This document shows positions 7,436-13,566 of a stretch of 20,766 nucleotides of DNA, piece after piece (the first letter of the stretch is position 1; each line of letters starts with the position of its first letter). The position numbers were made by a program, and so were the translations under genes. Under the pieces are notes generated by a model that was not told the DNA's origin, did not search any database, and saw only the letters and a program-made list of their open reading frames with translations. Source of the stretch: Dehalococcoidia bacterium (GTDB lineage Bacteria; Chloroflexota; Dehalococcoidia; JACVQG01; JAHKAY01); contig JASLXN010000007.1 in assembly GCA_030740315.1 (NCBI GenBank), positions 1 through 20,766 of the forward strand, read 5' to 3'.

Positions 7436-8170
7436 TCAGCCTGTCTCCCTCAGCGCTCCCTGCCGGGCGAAACGCCTAAGCAGCAAGGCTGATGCCCCCC
7501 CCAGCACGGCCCAGAAGAACACCTGGCCGGACAGGGAGAGGATGCGGAATTGCCACACCAGGTTCGCCGGGGCGGTCACGGGGTCGGAATCGGCCGGCAT
7601 GAGGACAAGGAGCGTGGTGGCTAGGACGCCGTAGAGCACCACCGCCACTCCCAGCCACCGCCCTTGCAATCTGGCGTGGTGCCACCGCTTGCCCAGCAGC
7701 CAGTAGACCAGTCCCGCCGCCGCCATCGCCAGCGCCGAAAGGGCTATGAAACCTAACATGAGGCCCTGGCGATAGAAGACGGTTTCCGGTTCCCCCACCC
7801 CGGGCGGGTTAGCGGGGTACTTCAGGAAGGGGATAAGGGCCACAGACCACCACATCAACCCCGCCAGCACCACCGCCCTGATATCGGGCCACCGTCCGGG
7901 CATGCGCCATCCCATTACGGTGAAGGCGACGGCAAAGATGATGCCTATCAGCAGCCCGTAAAGGGCGCTGCCTACTATCAGCATCCCTTTTTGGGTGCCG
8001 CGGGATACCATTGGGGCCTCGTGGCTGTGGGCGCCTGACTCCTCCAGGGCTATCGCCCGGTCAATGACGGGCTCTGTGAGCACAAGATGGAACAGGCCCA
8101 TTACCAGTCCCGCAAGCAGGCCGGCGACGAGGGCCGCCTTCAGCACCGGTATGAGGCGCTCAGCAGGCAC
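7436..8170 (-). CDS. cbtA: cobalt transporter subunit CbtA
   Basis: CbtA is the membrane subunit of the CbtAB cobalt-uptake system, often controlled by B12 riboswitches. The 244-residue protein has about six hydrophobic segments. It carries the family signature PFLKYPANPPGVGEPET in an external loop, and a His-rich loop (SGAHSHEA) after the first membrane span that could bind metal. The start is GTG at 8170, overlapping the cbtB stop as TAGTG. No good separate ribosome site is seen, so it is probably coupled to cbtB. Its position between cbiX-cbiC and cbiD supports cobalt delivery to the pathway. Confidence 0.93.
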   Translation of the reverse strand: MPAERLIPVLKAALVAGLLAGLVMGLFHLVLTEPVIDRAIALEESGAHSHEAPMVSRGTQKGMLIVGSALYGLLIGIIFAVAFTVMGWRMPGRWPDIRAVVLAGLMWWSVALIPFLKYPANPPGVGEPETVFYRQGLMLGFIALSALAMAAAGLVYWLLGKRWHHARLQGRWLGVAVVLYGVLATTLLVLMPADSDPVTAPANLVWQFRILSLSGQVFFWAVLGGASALLLRRFARQGALRETG

Positions 8171-8385
8171 TAATGGCAGGGAAACCCGGCGGCATGGCGC
8201 ACATCGTGGAACAGCTCGTGCAACAGGCCCTGCTGGGAGGTGGCCTGCCCGGCGAGGGCGTTGATGGCCTCACCCTGGGCTATGCCGATGAGGAACAGGC
8301 CCGCCAGGGCCGCCAGGAGAAGGGCCCAGTACCCCGGGGCCAGCCCCAGGAACCCCTTGTGCTTTGCATCTACCGCTGTGTTCAC
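8170..8385 (-). CDS. cbtB: cobalt transporter subunit CbtB
   Basis: This is a 71-residue membrane protein with one central span (LLLAALAGLFLIGIAQG) and the conserved C-terminal metal-binding tail HELFHDVRHAAGFPCH, which is diagnostic for CbtB. It works with CbtA, whose start overlaps its stop. The start is GTG at 8385, preceded by AAGGAGGTGA, a full-length match to the anti-Shine-Dalgarno sequence. This is the strongest ribosome site in the operon and suggests high expression of the small subunit. The gap to cbiX-cbiC is 14 nt. Confidence 0.95.
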   Translation of the reverse strand: MNTAVDAKHKGFLGLAPGYWALLLAALAGLFLIGIAQGEAINALAGQATSQQGLLHELFHDVRHAAGFPCH

Positions 8386-8399
8386 CTTTCACCTCCTTT

Positions 8400-9434
8400 T
8401 TAAAGTGAAGATTGGATACCACTGCTTTTGCTATGCAACGCCTCAGCATCTGCGAGCCGTAGTAGAGAGTTCATGATGGCCACCGCTACCGGGCTGCCCC
8501 CCCGTGCGCCCCTGTTGGTGATGAAGGGCACCCCCGAGCTTACCAGCCTTTCCTTGGTCTCTGCGGCATCCACGAAGCCCACGGGAACGCCGATAACCAC
8601 GGCTGGGGCGGCCCTCCCTGAGGCCACCCCCTCCAGCACTTCCGCAAGGGCGGTGGGGGCGTTGCCCACCACCACCACCCCGCCGGGGTGCTCCCGGAGC
8701 ATATACCGCATGGAGGCCTGGGAGCGGGTGATGCCCTGCTCCAGGGCCTTCTCCGCTACATGTGAATGGGCGATGGAGCATACCACACTGCCCCCCAGAC
8801 GTTGCAGACGCCCCTGGTCAATTCCGGCCGCTACCATGTTTACATCCACCAGGATATCCGTCCCCCGCCCCAATGCGGCCAGCGCCGCCGCCACCGCCTG
8901 GGGATGAAACATCAGGCTCTGGGCAAAAGCGGGGTCTGCGGTGGCGTGGACTACCCTTCTCACCACCTGCTTCTCGCCCTCGGGAAGCTCCAGCCCCTGT
9001 AGATGGGTCTCTACAATCTCAAAACTCTCCCGTTCTATATCGGCGCCAGTAGGGGAGGGAGATACTCCGCTACCGATGGCCCTGGCCACCCTCCCCGATA
9101 TCAACCGGTAGAAGCCTGAGTTCAGCAGGAGAGGCTCACTCAGGGTAAACTCAACCCCGGGATATCGCTCCAGGATGCGTCGAATCTCGGCTCCCGCATC
9201 ATGGGTGTGGTGGTTACCGCTGACCAGGAACAGGGCCAGGACGAATATCTCCCGGCATCCAGCATCTATGAGCCGGCCCAGCCCGGTACCTATATCGGGC
9301 TGGGTGAGCTGAAGAAAGGCCGGCTCCAGGTGCTCGGTACCCAGGTCGGACCTCAGCCTGTAGACCAGGTCCCAGACCATCTGGTTGGCCTCGCCTCGAG
9401 CGGAGCCATGGCCTAACAGCAATACGCCCTTCAA
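8400..9434 (-). CDS. cbiXC: fused sirohydrochlorin cobaltochelatase (CbiX) and cobalt-precorrin-8 methylmutase (CbiC)
   Basis: Two pathway steps are joined in one chain of 344 residues. The N-terminal part (about 1-125) is a small CbiX cobaltochelatase with LLLGHGS and the metal-binding SGNHHTHDAG. The C-terminal part (about 130-330) is CbiC/CobH, which moves the C11 methyl to C12. It has VVRRVVHATADP carrying the catalytic His, VDVNMVAAGI, and GVPVGFVDAAE with SSGVPFITNRGARGGSP. I start it at TTG 9434 (MKGVLLLGHGS, the usual CbiX beginning), with AGGAGG 3 nt upstream, a short gap. A TTG at 9479 is also in frame but lies in the U-tract of the riboswitch terminator. This is the first gene of the cobalamin operon. 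Confidence 0.93.
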   Translation of the reverse strand: MKGVLLLGHGSARGEANQMVWDLVYRLRSDLGTEHLEPAFLQLTQPDIGTGLGRLIDAGCREIFVLALFLVSGNHHTHDAGAEIRRILERYPGVEFTLSEPLLLNSGFYRLISGRVARAIGSGVSPSPTGADIERESFEIVETHLQGLELPEGEKQVVRRVVHATADPAFAQSLMFHPQAVAAALAALGRGTDILVDVNMVAAGIDQGRLQRLGGSVVCSIAHSHVAEKALEQGITRSQASMRYMLREHPGGVVVVGNAPTALAEVLEGVASGRAAPAVVIGVPVGFVDAAETKERLVSSGVPFITNRGARGGSPVAVAIMNSLLRLADAEALHSKSSGIQSSL

Positions 9435-9448
9435 TACCCTCCTGATGT

Positions 9449-9465
9449 CCCCGCGCCACGCGGGG
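9449..9465 (-). other. GC stem-loop just upstream of the cbiX-cbiC ribosome site
   Basis: A perfect 7-bp stem (CCCCGCG/CGCGGGG) with a 3-nt loop lies between the leader terminator and the AGGAGG at 9438-9443. It has no U-tract and so is not a terminator. It may protect the mRNA or shape access to the ribosome site. If translation began at 9479 it would instead be coding. Confidence 0.6.
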
Positions 9466-9477
9466 TTGCCGGAAAAC

Positions 9478-9509
9478 AAAAAATCCCTGCCCTTTGGAGA
9501 GCGGCAGGG
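9478..9509 (-). terminator. intrinsic terminator of the cobalamin riboswitch leader
   Basis: On the minus strand CCCTGCC (9503-9509) pairs perfectly with GGCAGGG (9485-9491) across an 11-nt loop, followed by ATTTTTT. It lies between the riboswitch aptamer and the first gene, so cobalamin binding probably stops transcription here. Confidence 0.85.
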
Positions 9510-9536
9510 GACCTACTCACTGCTGCTAAACTCACA

Positions 9537-9559
9537 GGTCTCCTCACACTGAGGAGACC
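9537..9559 (-). promoter_or_regulatory. 10-bp hairpin in the riboswitch expression platform
   Basis: On the minus strand GGTCTCCTCA and TGAGGAGACC form a perfect 10-bp stem with a 3-nt GTG loop. Its 3' arm (GAGACCT) could alternatively pair with AGGTC immediately before the terminator stem. It may therefore be the switch element that decides between terminator and antiterminator. The competing pairing is only about 5 bp, so this role is inferred. Confidence 0.6.
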
Positions 9560-9599
9560 CGTAGCGCAGCTTTGGTGTCTGCACCCCTCCTCGAGGGTC

Positions 9600-9745
9600 A
9601 TAACACGGGGGCGGCTGGCGTTCCGACTCGCCCCAACCGGCTTTTCAGCCTGAAGGGGCTCACGGCTGCGGGACAGTACCGGGTTCTCACCGGCTTCGCA
9701 TTTACCCTGTTACGGGCACCGCCTCCTCTATTGCTATGTTCAGTT
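9600..9745 (-). promoter_or_regulatory. cobalamin riboswitch aptamer
   Basis: The minus strand has the cobalamin (B12-box) core: GCCGGTGAGAACCCGG followed by TACTGTCCCGCAGCCGTG (9661-9694), and the downstream conserved GAGTCGGAACGCCAGCC (9613-9629). GGTGCCCGTAACAGGG (9705-9720) gives the preceding paired element. The aptamer leads into a terminator before cbiX-cbiC, so high cobalamin should reduce transcription of cobalt uptake and corrin synthesis. The outer boundaries are approximate. Confidence 0.93.
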
Positions 9746-9752
9746 GGCAAGG

Positions 9753-9782
9753 AGTATAGCATCCGGGGGTGTTGTCTGTCAA
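9753..9782 (-). promoter_or_regulatory. near-consensus promoter of the cobalamin operon
   Basis: TTGACA (9777-9782, 6/6) is followed after 18 nt by TATACT (9753-9758, 5/6) on the minus strand. The transcript would start near 9746, exactly at the 5' side of the riboswitch. Confidence 0.8.
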
Positions 9783-9784
9783 AC

Positions 9785-9797
9785 GACTGGGACAGTC
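9785..9797. promoter_or_regulatory. inverted repeat between divergent promoters, candidate operator
   Basis: GACTG-GGA-CAGTC is a perfect 5-bp inverted repeat with a 3-nt spacer. It lies between the back-to-back -35 boxes of the cobalamin promoter (9777-9782) and the MFS promoter (9799-9804). It could bind a dimeric regulator acting on both. No regulator gene is beside it. Confidence 0.45.
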
Positions 9798-9798
9798 C

Positions 9799-9827
9799 TT
9801 GACGCTGTGGTTTGGAACGGTTATCTT
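9799..9827 (+). promoter_or_regulatory. candidate promoter of the MFS gene
   Basis: TTGACG (9799-9804, 5/6), a 17-nt spacer, then TATCTT (9822-9827, 4/6). Transcription would begin near 9834, leaving about 100 nt of leader before the ATG at 9937. This argues against the in-frame GTG at 9832 as the start. Confidence 0.5.
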
Positions 9828-9936
9828 CTGAGTGCCGAGCACCCTCCGGCCGGCCCTCCGCAGGGAGTTCCGGGCACGCCGGGCGGACAGGGTGGCGGCA
9901 GCGGCGGTTTCGTTTTCGGCAGCGAGGCATAGCTTT

Positions 9937-11169
9937 ATGACTACCACGGTCCGACGGGGTATGAACCCATATATGGTGCTGGCGCTTACCACGCTGGTGG
10001 CCTTCGTGGCCAGCGGCGTCCGCATGTCCTACGGTGTTTTTGTCGTACCCCTGAGCGATGCTTTCACCCTGAGCCGCGCGGAGGCGGCGCTGCCCCTGTC
10101 TTTGAGTATGGTGGTCTGGGGGGTAATGCAGCCCTTTACCGGTGCCTGGATGGATACCTACGGCCCCCGGAGGATTATCCTGGCCTCCCTGCTCACCATG
10201 GCCTTGGGTTTCGTGGCGGCCTCCATCGCCCAGAGCCTGTGGCTGCTTGCCATCGGCTATGCCCTGCTGGTGGGCAGTGCCTCCAGCGGGCTGGCGGTGG
10301 CCGCCTTCTCCATCCTGGTGAGCCGCTGGTTCGGGCCTGAGAAGCGGGGAAGGGCCATCGGCATCGCCCTGGCGGGGATTCCCGTGGGCAGCGTCCTCTT
10401 TGCCCCCCTCACCTCAGCCGTGGTTTACAGGGAAAGCTGGCAGACCGCCTTTCTGTTCCTGGCCGCCGTCCTTATGCTCATAGCCCTGCCGCTGTCATTT
10501 ATCTTCCTGCGAGAGCCACCTTCCTCCACAGGGGCACCCAGGGCTGCCGCCGCCGGGGCGGGCTCGCTTTTCAGCCGCGAGGTGCGGTGGGCGCTGAGGA
10601 CCCGGGCCTACTGGCTGCTGCTGACAGCCTACTTCGGCTGCGGCTCTACCGGGTGGTTCCTCTACGGCCACCTGCCCGCCATCGCACTGGATATGGGCCT
10701 ATCCCCCCAGCAGGGGGCTACCGGCCTAGGCCTTATAGGGGTGGGAGGAGGTATGGGGGCTATATTGGGCGGCTGGGCGGCGGACCGGTTCGGACGCTAC
10801 CACACTCTGGCCGGTGGCTACCTGGTGCGTGCACTGGGATTTTTCTTTCTGGTGTACGTCGTCCATGATGTCACCACCTTCTACCTCGCCAGCCTGGTGG
10901 CGGGGCTGTCCATGTTCGTCACCATCACCGTCACGCAACTGCTTATCTACGAACTCTTCGGGGCCGCGATAGCCGGCAGGATGATTGGGCTAACATTTGT
11001 GCTGCACCAGGTAGGCTCTACCATAGGGCCTTACCTGGGGGGTAGCATGTACGACGCCCTGGGAAGCTATACGGCGGCACTGCTGATTTCGGGTGGCATA
11101 CTGCTGGTGTCAGCATTCCTGGGGTGGCGGCTGAAGTACGCCGCAAAAGGCCAAACTTCGGTACGCTAA
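9937..11169 (+). CDS. MFS transporter, oxalate/formate-antiporter-like or monocarboxylate-like
   Basis: This 410-residue membrane protein of the major facilitator superfamily has about 12 hydrophobic spans. The loop 2-3 motif is GAWMDTYGPRR, with a second copy between spans 8 and 9 (GGWAADRFGRYHTLA). The general pattern (ASGVRMSYGVFVVPL in span 1, MVVWGVMQPFTG in span 2) matches OFA or monocarboxylate-type carriers, but the substrate cannot be told. I start at ATG 9937 (GAGG nine bases upstream). The open frame reaches GTG 9832, but that would precede the predicted transcript start and add an Arg/Ala-rich stretch. The stop interlocks with the stop of the convergent hotdog gene (4-nt overlap). 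The shared regulatory region with the cobalamin operon may mean co-regulation. Confidence 0.85.
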   Translation: MTTTVRRGMNPYMVLALTTLVAFVASGVRMSYGVFVVPLSDAFTLSRAEAALPLSLSMVVWGVMQPFTGAWMDTYGPRRIILASLLTMALGFVAASIAQSLWLLAIGYALLVGSASSGLAVAAFSILVSRWFGPEKRGRAIGIALAGIPVGSVLFAPLTSAVVYRESWQTAFLFLAAVLMLIALPLSFIFLREPPSSTGAPRAAAAGAGSLFSREVRWALRTRAYWLLLTAYFGCGSTGWFLYGHLPAIALDMGLSPQQGATGLGLIGVGGGMGAILGGWAADRFGRYHTLAGGYLVRALGFFFLVYVVHDVTTFYLASLVAGLSMFVTITVTQLLIYELFGAAIAGRMIGLTFVLHQVGSTIGPYLGGSMYDALGSYTAALLISGGILLVSAFLGWRLKYAAKGQTSVR

Positions 11170-11597
11170 GAACCGTTGCGGTGGGGCAGGGATACGATTG
11201 CGGTGCCGCGAACCGTGACCTCACCCTGGGGGTTCTCCAGCCATATCTCGCACTCCACCACCGGGCCACCCGATGTCTCCGGCTTGCCTATCACTTTACC
11301 TCTACAGACCAGCTCCTGGTTGGGGAAGTCCATGCCCAGCAAACGAATGCTCAGCTTGTGCAGTGTGCCCCGTGTCCCCATCCAGTTGGTGACCACCTCC
11401 GTCACGAAGGCGGCCTTCAGGCGGCCGTGCACCAGGGCATCGGGCACCCCTGACGCCCGTATTACCTCGGGGTCATAGTGCACCGGGTGCAGGTTTTCCG
11501 AGGCACCGGCCCAGCGCACCATCTGCATGAGTTTGGGCCGCCTGGTTACCGGAGGCAACTCCTGGCCGATAGCTACATCCTCAAAAAAAGGCTGCAT
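11166..11597 (-). CDS. MaoC-type hotdog protein with altered catalytic motif
   Basis: This 143-residue single-hotdog protein belongs to the MaoC/(R)-hydratase family, which adds or removes water on enoyl-/3-hydroxyacyl-CoA. Active members have an S-G-D-x-N-P-x-H motif with an Asp/His pair. Here the same place reads ASENLHPVHYD: Asp is replaced by Asn35, the conserved Asn by His37, and His40 is kept. The downstream VHGRLKAAF matches the family (VHGMLTMA). The start is ATG 11597, 11 nt after the stop of the partner hotdog gene; the frame is open to 11681 but those residues are the partner's reverse-frame tail. It probably forms a heteromer with the neighbour. Function as an active hydratase is uncertain. 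Confidence 0.82.
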   Translation of the reverse strand: MQPFFEDVAIGQELPPVTRRPKLMQMVRWAGASENLHPVHYDPEVIRASGVPDALVHGRLKAAFVTEVVTNWMGTRGTLHKLSIRLLGMDFPNQELVCRGKVIGKPETSGGPVVECEIWLENPQGEVTVRGTAIVSLPHRNGS

Positions 11598-11608
11598 GAT
11601 GTCCCCGC

Positions 11609-12076
11609 TTAATATCCGATGAGGGTGCCCCGGCTCACCGCCACCTGCTCCCCCCGCTGGTTGGTGTGCACTCTCTCCCAAGTGACTATGAGCATCCTAC
11701 CCATCCTGCCTGTGGTCTCCCTGATACTGGTAATCCTCATGGTGGAGGTAATGATATCGCCCAGGCGTATAGGGGACAGGAACTCCCACTCCCCTCCGCC
11801 ATCCAGCAGTCCGATGAAGGGCGACACGATTTCCAGCTCCCCGTCCGACATCAGCCAGTTGAGGGCCGGGGGCAGGCGGGGGGACATCTTGGCTCCGGAC
11901 ATCATCCAGGTCAGGAGAAAGGCGGGAGGCACTTCCTCTCCCCAGCGGGGGTTGGTGTCACCGGTGGACTTGAGGATGCGTTGCATCATCCGCTGCTCTA
12001 CCGCTATCACATCAGGCTCCAGCTCAACCCCTACGGAGGACTGAATCTCCGCTGTCAGCAGTGCTTGGGGTAGCAT
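11609..12076 (-). CDS. hotdog protein, MaoC N-terminal / FAS1 dehydratase-region type
   Basis: This 155-residue protein resembles the N-terminal dehydratase-like (MaoC_dehydrat_N) hotdog. It has GDTNPRWGEEVPPAFLL near residues 39-54 and the hot-dog strand set ELEIVSPFIGL, GGEWEFLSPIRLGD, and RGEQVAVSRGTLIGY at the end. Asp40 of the D-x-N-P motif is kept, but the following His position is Trp45. Such proteins usually pair with a MaoC protein, here the next gene. The start is ATG 12076 with AGGAGG and a 5-nt gap; a GTG two codons upstream sits on the ribosome site. It lies 84 nt after the Fe-S protein gene and is probably co-transcribed with it. Confidence 0.85.
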   Translation of the reverse strand: MLPQALLTAEIQSSVGVELEPDVIAVEQRMMQRILKSTGDTNPRWGEEVPPAFLLTWMMSGAKMSPRLPPALNWLMSDGELEIVSPFIGLLDGGGEWEFLSPIRLGDIITSTMRITSIRETTGRMGRMLIVTWERVHTNQRGEQVAVSRGTLIGY

Positions 12077-12160
12077 GGCCACCTCCTCATGGGAGCCGCT
12101 TTAGCTCCGTAAACCCCGGGGAGGGGTAAGCGGGTGCCCGGGCTGAGTAGTCATCCGGCC

Positions 12161-13306
12161 TCAGCCCCCACCGCCCGGCCGGGGCACCGGCATCGGGTCC
12201 GGCCTGTCCAGCCCCTTCTCCATCAGTATTCTCTGGTGCAGCTTTTCGAAGTCAGCGGGAGGCATATGGTCCACCTTATCGGCCCTCAGCTTCAGCTTGG
12301 CCGCCCCGGTGGAGCACCTGGGAACGCACACACCGCACCCTATGCACCACTCCTCGTCCACGGCTGCGGTCCCGTCCTCGACGGTCAGGGCAGCCACCGG
12401 GCAAATCTTCACGCAGTCGCCGCAGCCGCTGCATATCTTTTCATCGGTATCCCGCATGAAGTAGGTGGCCATGAGGACATCCCTGGGTATCTTGCGCCTC
12501 CTGATGGAGCCCACATTCCAGCAGGCGCAGCCGCAGCAGTTGCAATTATGCTTTATATCCCCAACGGCATTGTCCACAAAGTGGACCAGCCCGGCCTCCG
12601 CGCTCTCTTTTACTATTTGAAAGGCTTCCTCCCTGGTTATGGCCCTACCCAGCCCCCTCTCAATGAGGTACTCGGCCAGCTCATCGAACTTCAGGCAGTT
12701 CTCCAGGGGGTGCTCGCAGGGCCTGTCCCGCAGCACCATCATCATGCGGCACGGGCAGTGGGCCACGGCGAAGGTTTTGGCCTGCTGGAGGACCTTCTCC
12801 ATGCTGTTGAAAGGAAGGACCGCCTGCATGGTGTCGTGGTCCATAGCGTCATGCGGCGGTATGTAGCGGTACGGCTTGGTCTGGCTGGCCCCCCAGGCCT
12901 CCGCCGTAACCTCGCGGCCGAAATACCTGGGTATTATGTTGGCCATATGCCTGGCGTGTGGCGTGTCCTCCCCCTTCCAGAAAAAGGTCTGGGGAAACCC
13001 GAAACCGACCTGCTGGAGGGCATATCCTTTGCCCCCCTCCTCGGTTTTACCGGAGAACAGCATTCCCCGTTCGGCAAGGCTCTCAAACATCCCGGCCAGT
13101 TTCTGCCTGGGAATGCCCGCCTGGTCTGCGATTTCATCCACCGAAACGGGCCGGAACGGGGCCACCCTGGTGGGAAGCAGCACAAGCACCTCCGCCTCCT
13201 CCGGGGTCAGATGCTCCCGCAGTATTCCTAGTAGCTCTTCCCTGTAGGGTAGGCCCATTCCCAGTGTGGACAGGTGAATTGCCAGGTCCTCATACGCATT
13301 ATGCAT
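12161..13306 (-). CDS. multi-cluster Fe-S protein with N-terminal winged-helix-like domain
   Basis: This 381-residue cytosolic protein has an unknown specific role. Residues about 34-97 look like a winged helix (LTPEEAEVLVLL ... SVDEIADQAGIPRQKLAGMFESL). Four cysteine groups follow: Cys184/186/197/204 (HCPCR ... CEHPLENC); CNCCGCAC at 255-262; and two classic 4Fe-4S ferredoxin motifs, CSGCGDCVKICP (292-303) and CIGCGVCVPRCS (321-332). The last two bind 4Fe-4S clusters. The first two groups may bind further clusters. Such wHTH-ferredoxin proteins occur in anaerobes, often near electron-bifurcating or acyl-CoA enzymes. The start is ATG 13306 because GGAGGTG lies 6 nt upstream; ATG codons at 13321 and 13339 lack this. 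It heads the unit with the two hotdog genes. Confidence 0.85.
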   Translation of the reverse strand: MHNAYEDLAIHLSTLGMGLPYREELLGILREHLTPEEAEVLVLLPTRVAPFRPVSVDEIADQAGIPRQKLAGMFESLAERGMLFSGKTEEGGKGYALQQVGFGFPQTFFWKGEDTPHARHMANIIPRYFGREVTAEAWGASQTKPYRYIPPHDAMDHDTMQAVLPFNSMEKVLQQAKTFAVAHCPCRMMMVLRDRPCEHPLENCLKFDELAEYLIERGLGRAITREEAFQIVKESAEAGLVHFVDNAVGDIKHNCNCCGCACWNVGSIRRRKIPRDVLMATYFMRDTDEKICSGCGDCVKICPVAALTVEDGTAAVDEEWCIGCGVCVPRCSTGAAKLKLRADKVDHMPPADFEKLHQRILMEKGLDRPDPMPVPRPGGGG

Positions 13307-13340
13307 CCCGAGCACCTCCATCGGAAGATTTGCAACCATT

Positions 13341-13349
13341 ATTGTATCA
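13341..13349 (-). promoter_or_regulatory. extended -10 promoter for the Fe-S gene
   Basis: The minus strand reads TGATACAAT, an extended -10 element (TG-n-TACAAT, 5/6 to TATAAT), without a convincing -35. The transcript would start near 13334, about 28 nt before the ATG at 13306. Confidence 0.4.
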
Positions 13350-13437
13350 GCCCGGTTTGTGTATTATCCACTCCTGTAAGGCCGGGAAGGGAGCGAAACT
13401 CTCGGTATAGTGCTTGGTTGCTTAAGTAAGAATAGCA

Positions 13438-13506
13438 ATGAGATTCTCCGCTGTGCTCAGAATGACATGCGTATTTTGTCACCCTGAGCGTAGCGAAGGG
13501 TCTCAT
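13438..13506. repeat. palindromic repeat, MITE/REP-like, 30-nt arms
   Basis: Two 30-nt arms, ATGAGATTCTCCGC... (13438-13467) and its inverted partner ending ...GGGTCTCAT (13477-13506), flank a 9-nt loop. The arms match at 23 of 30 positions, and four of the seven differences are G-T pairs that hold in RNA. The CTCAGAATGACA and CACCCTGAGCG words are those of a dispersed palindromic element I recall from many environmental genomes. It lies in the only long noncoding gap between two minus-strand genes. Confidence 0.75.
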
Positions 13507-13539
13507 CTTACAAAACATAATAACGCTTGTTTCTGTAAG
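13507..13539. repeat. second stem-loop adjoining the palindromic repeat
   Basis: CTTACAAAACA (13507-13517) pairs with TGTTT-C-TGTAAG (13528-13539), giving 11 base pairs with one bulged C and a 10-nt AT-rich loop. It starts directly after the 13438-13506 palindrome. It could be part of the same element or serve as a transcript end for the MFS gene ending at 13567. Confidence 0.6.
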
Positions 13540-13566
13540 TGGTTAATGGAGTTGCGGCTGTTAGGG

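Noticed and set aside
9435..9479. TTG at 9479 as start of the CbiX-CbiC fusion
   Set aside because: It lies in the U-tract of the leader terminator, and the following codons span a perfect hairpin. TTG 9434 has AGGAGG and matches the family beginning.
9832..9936. N-terminal extension of the MFS protein from GTG 9832
   Set aside because: The predicted transcript begins at about 9834, and the added residues are Arg/Ala-rich and unlike an MFS N-terminus.
12134..13231. 365-codon plus-strand open frame opposite the Fe-S protein gene
   Set aside because: The minus strand encodes clear ferredoxin motifs here. The plus translation is Pro/Gly/His-rich with no recognisable family.
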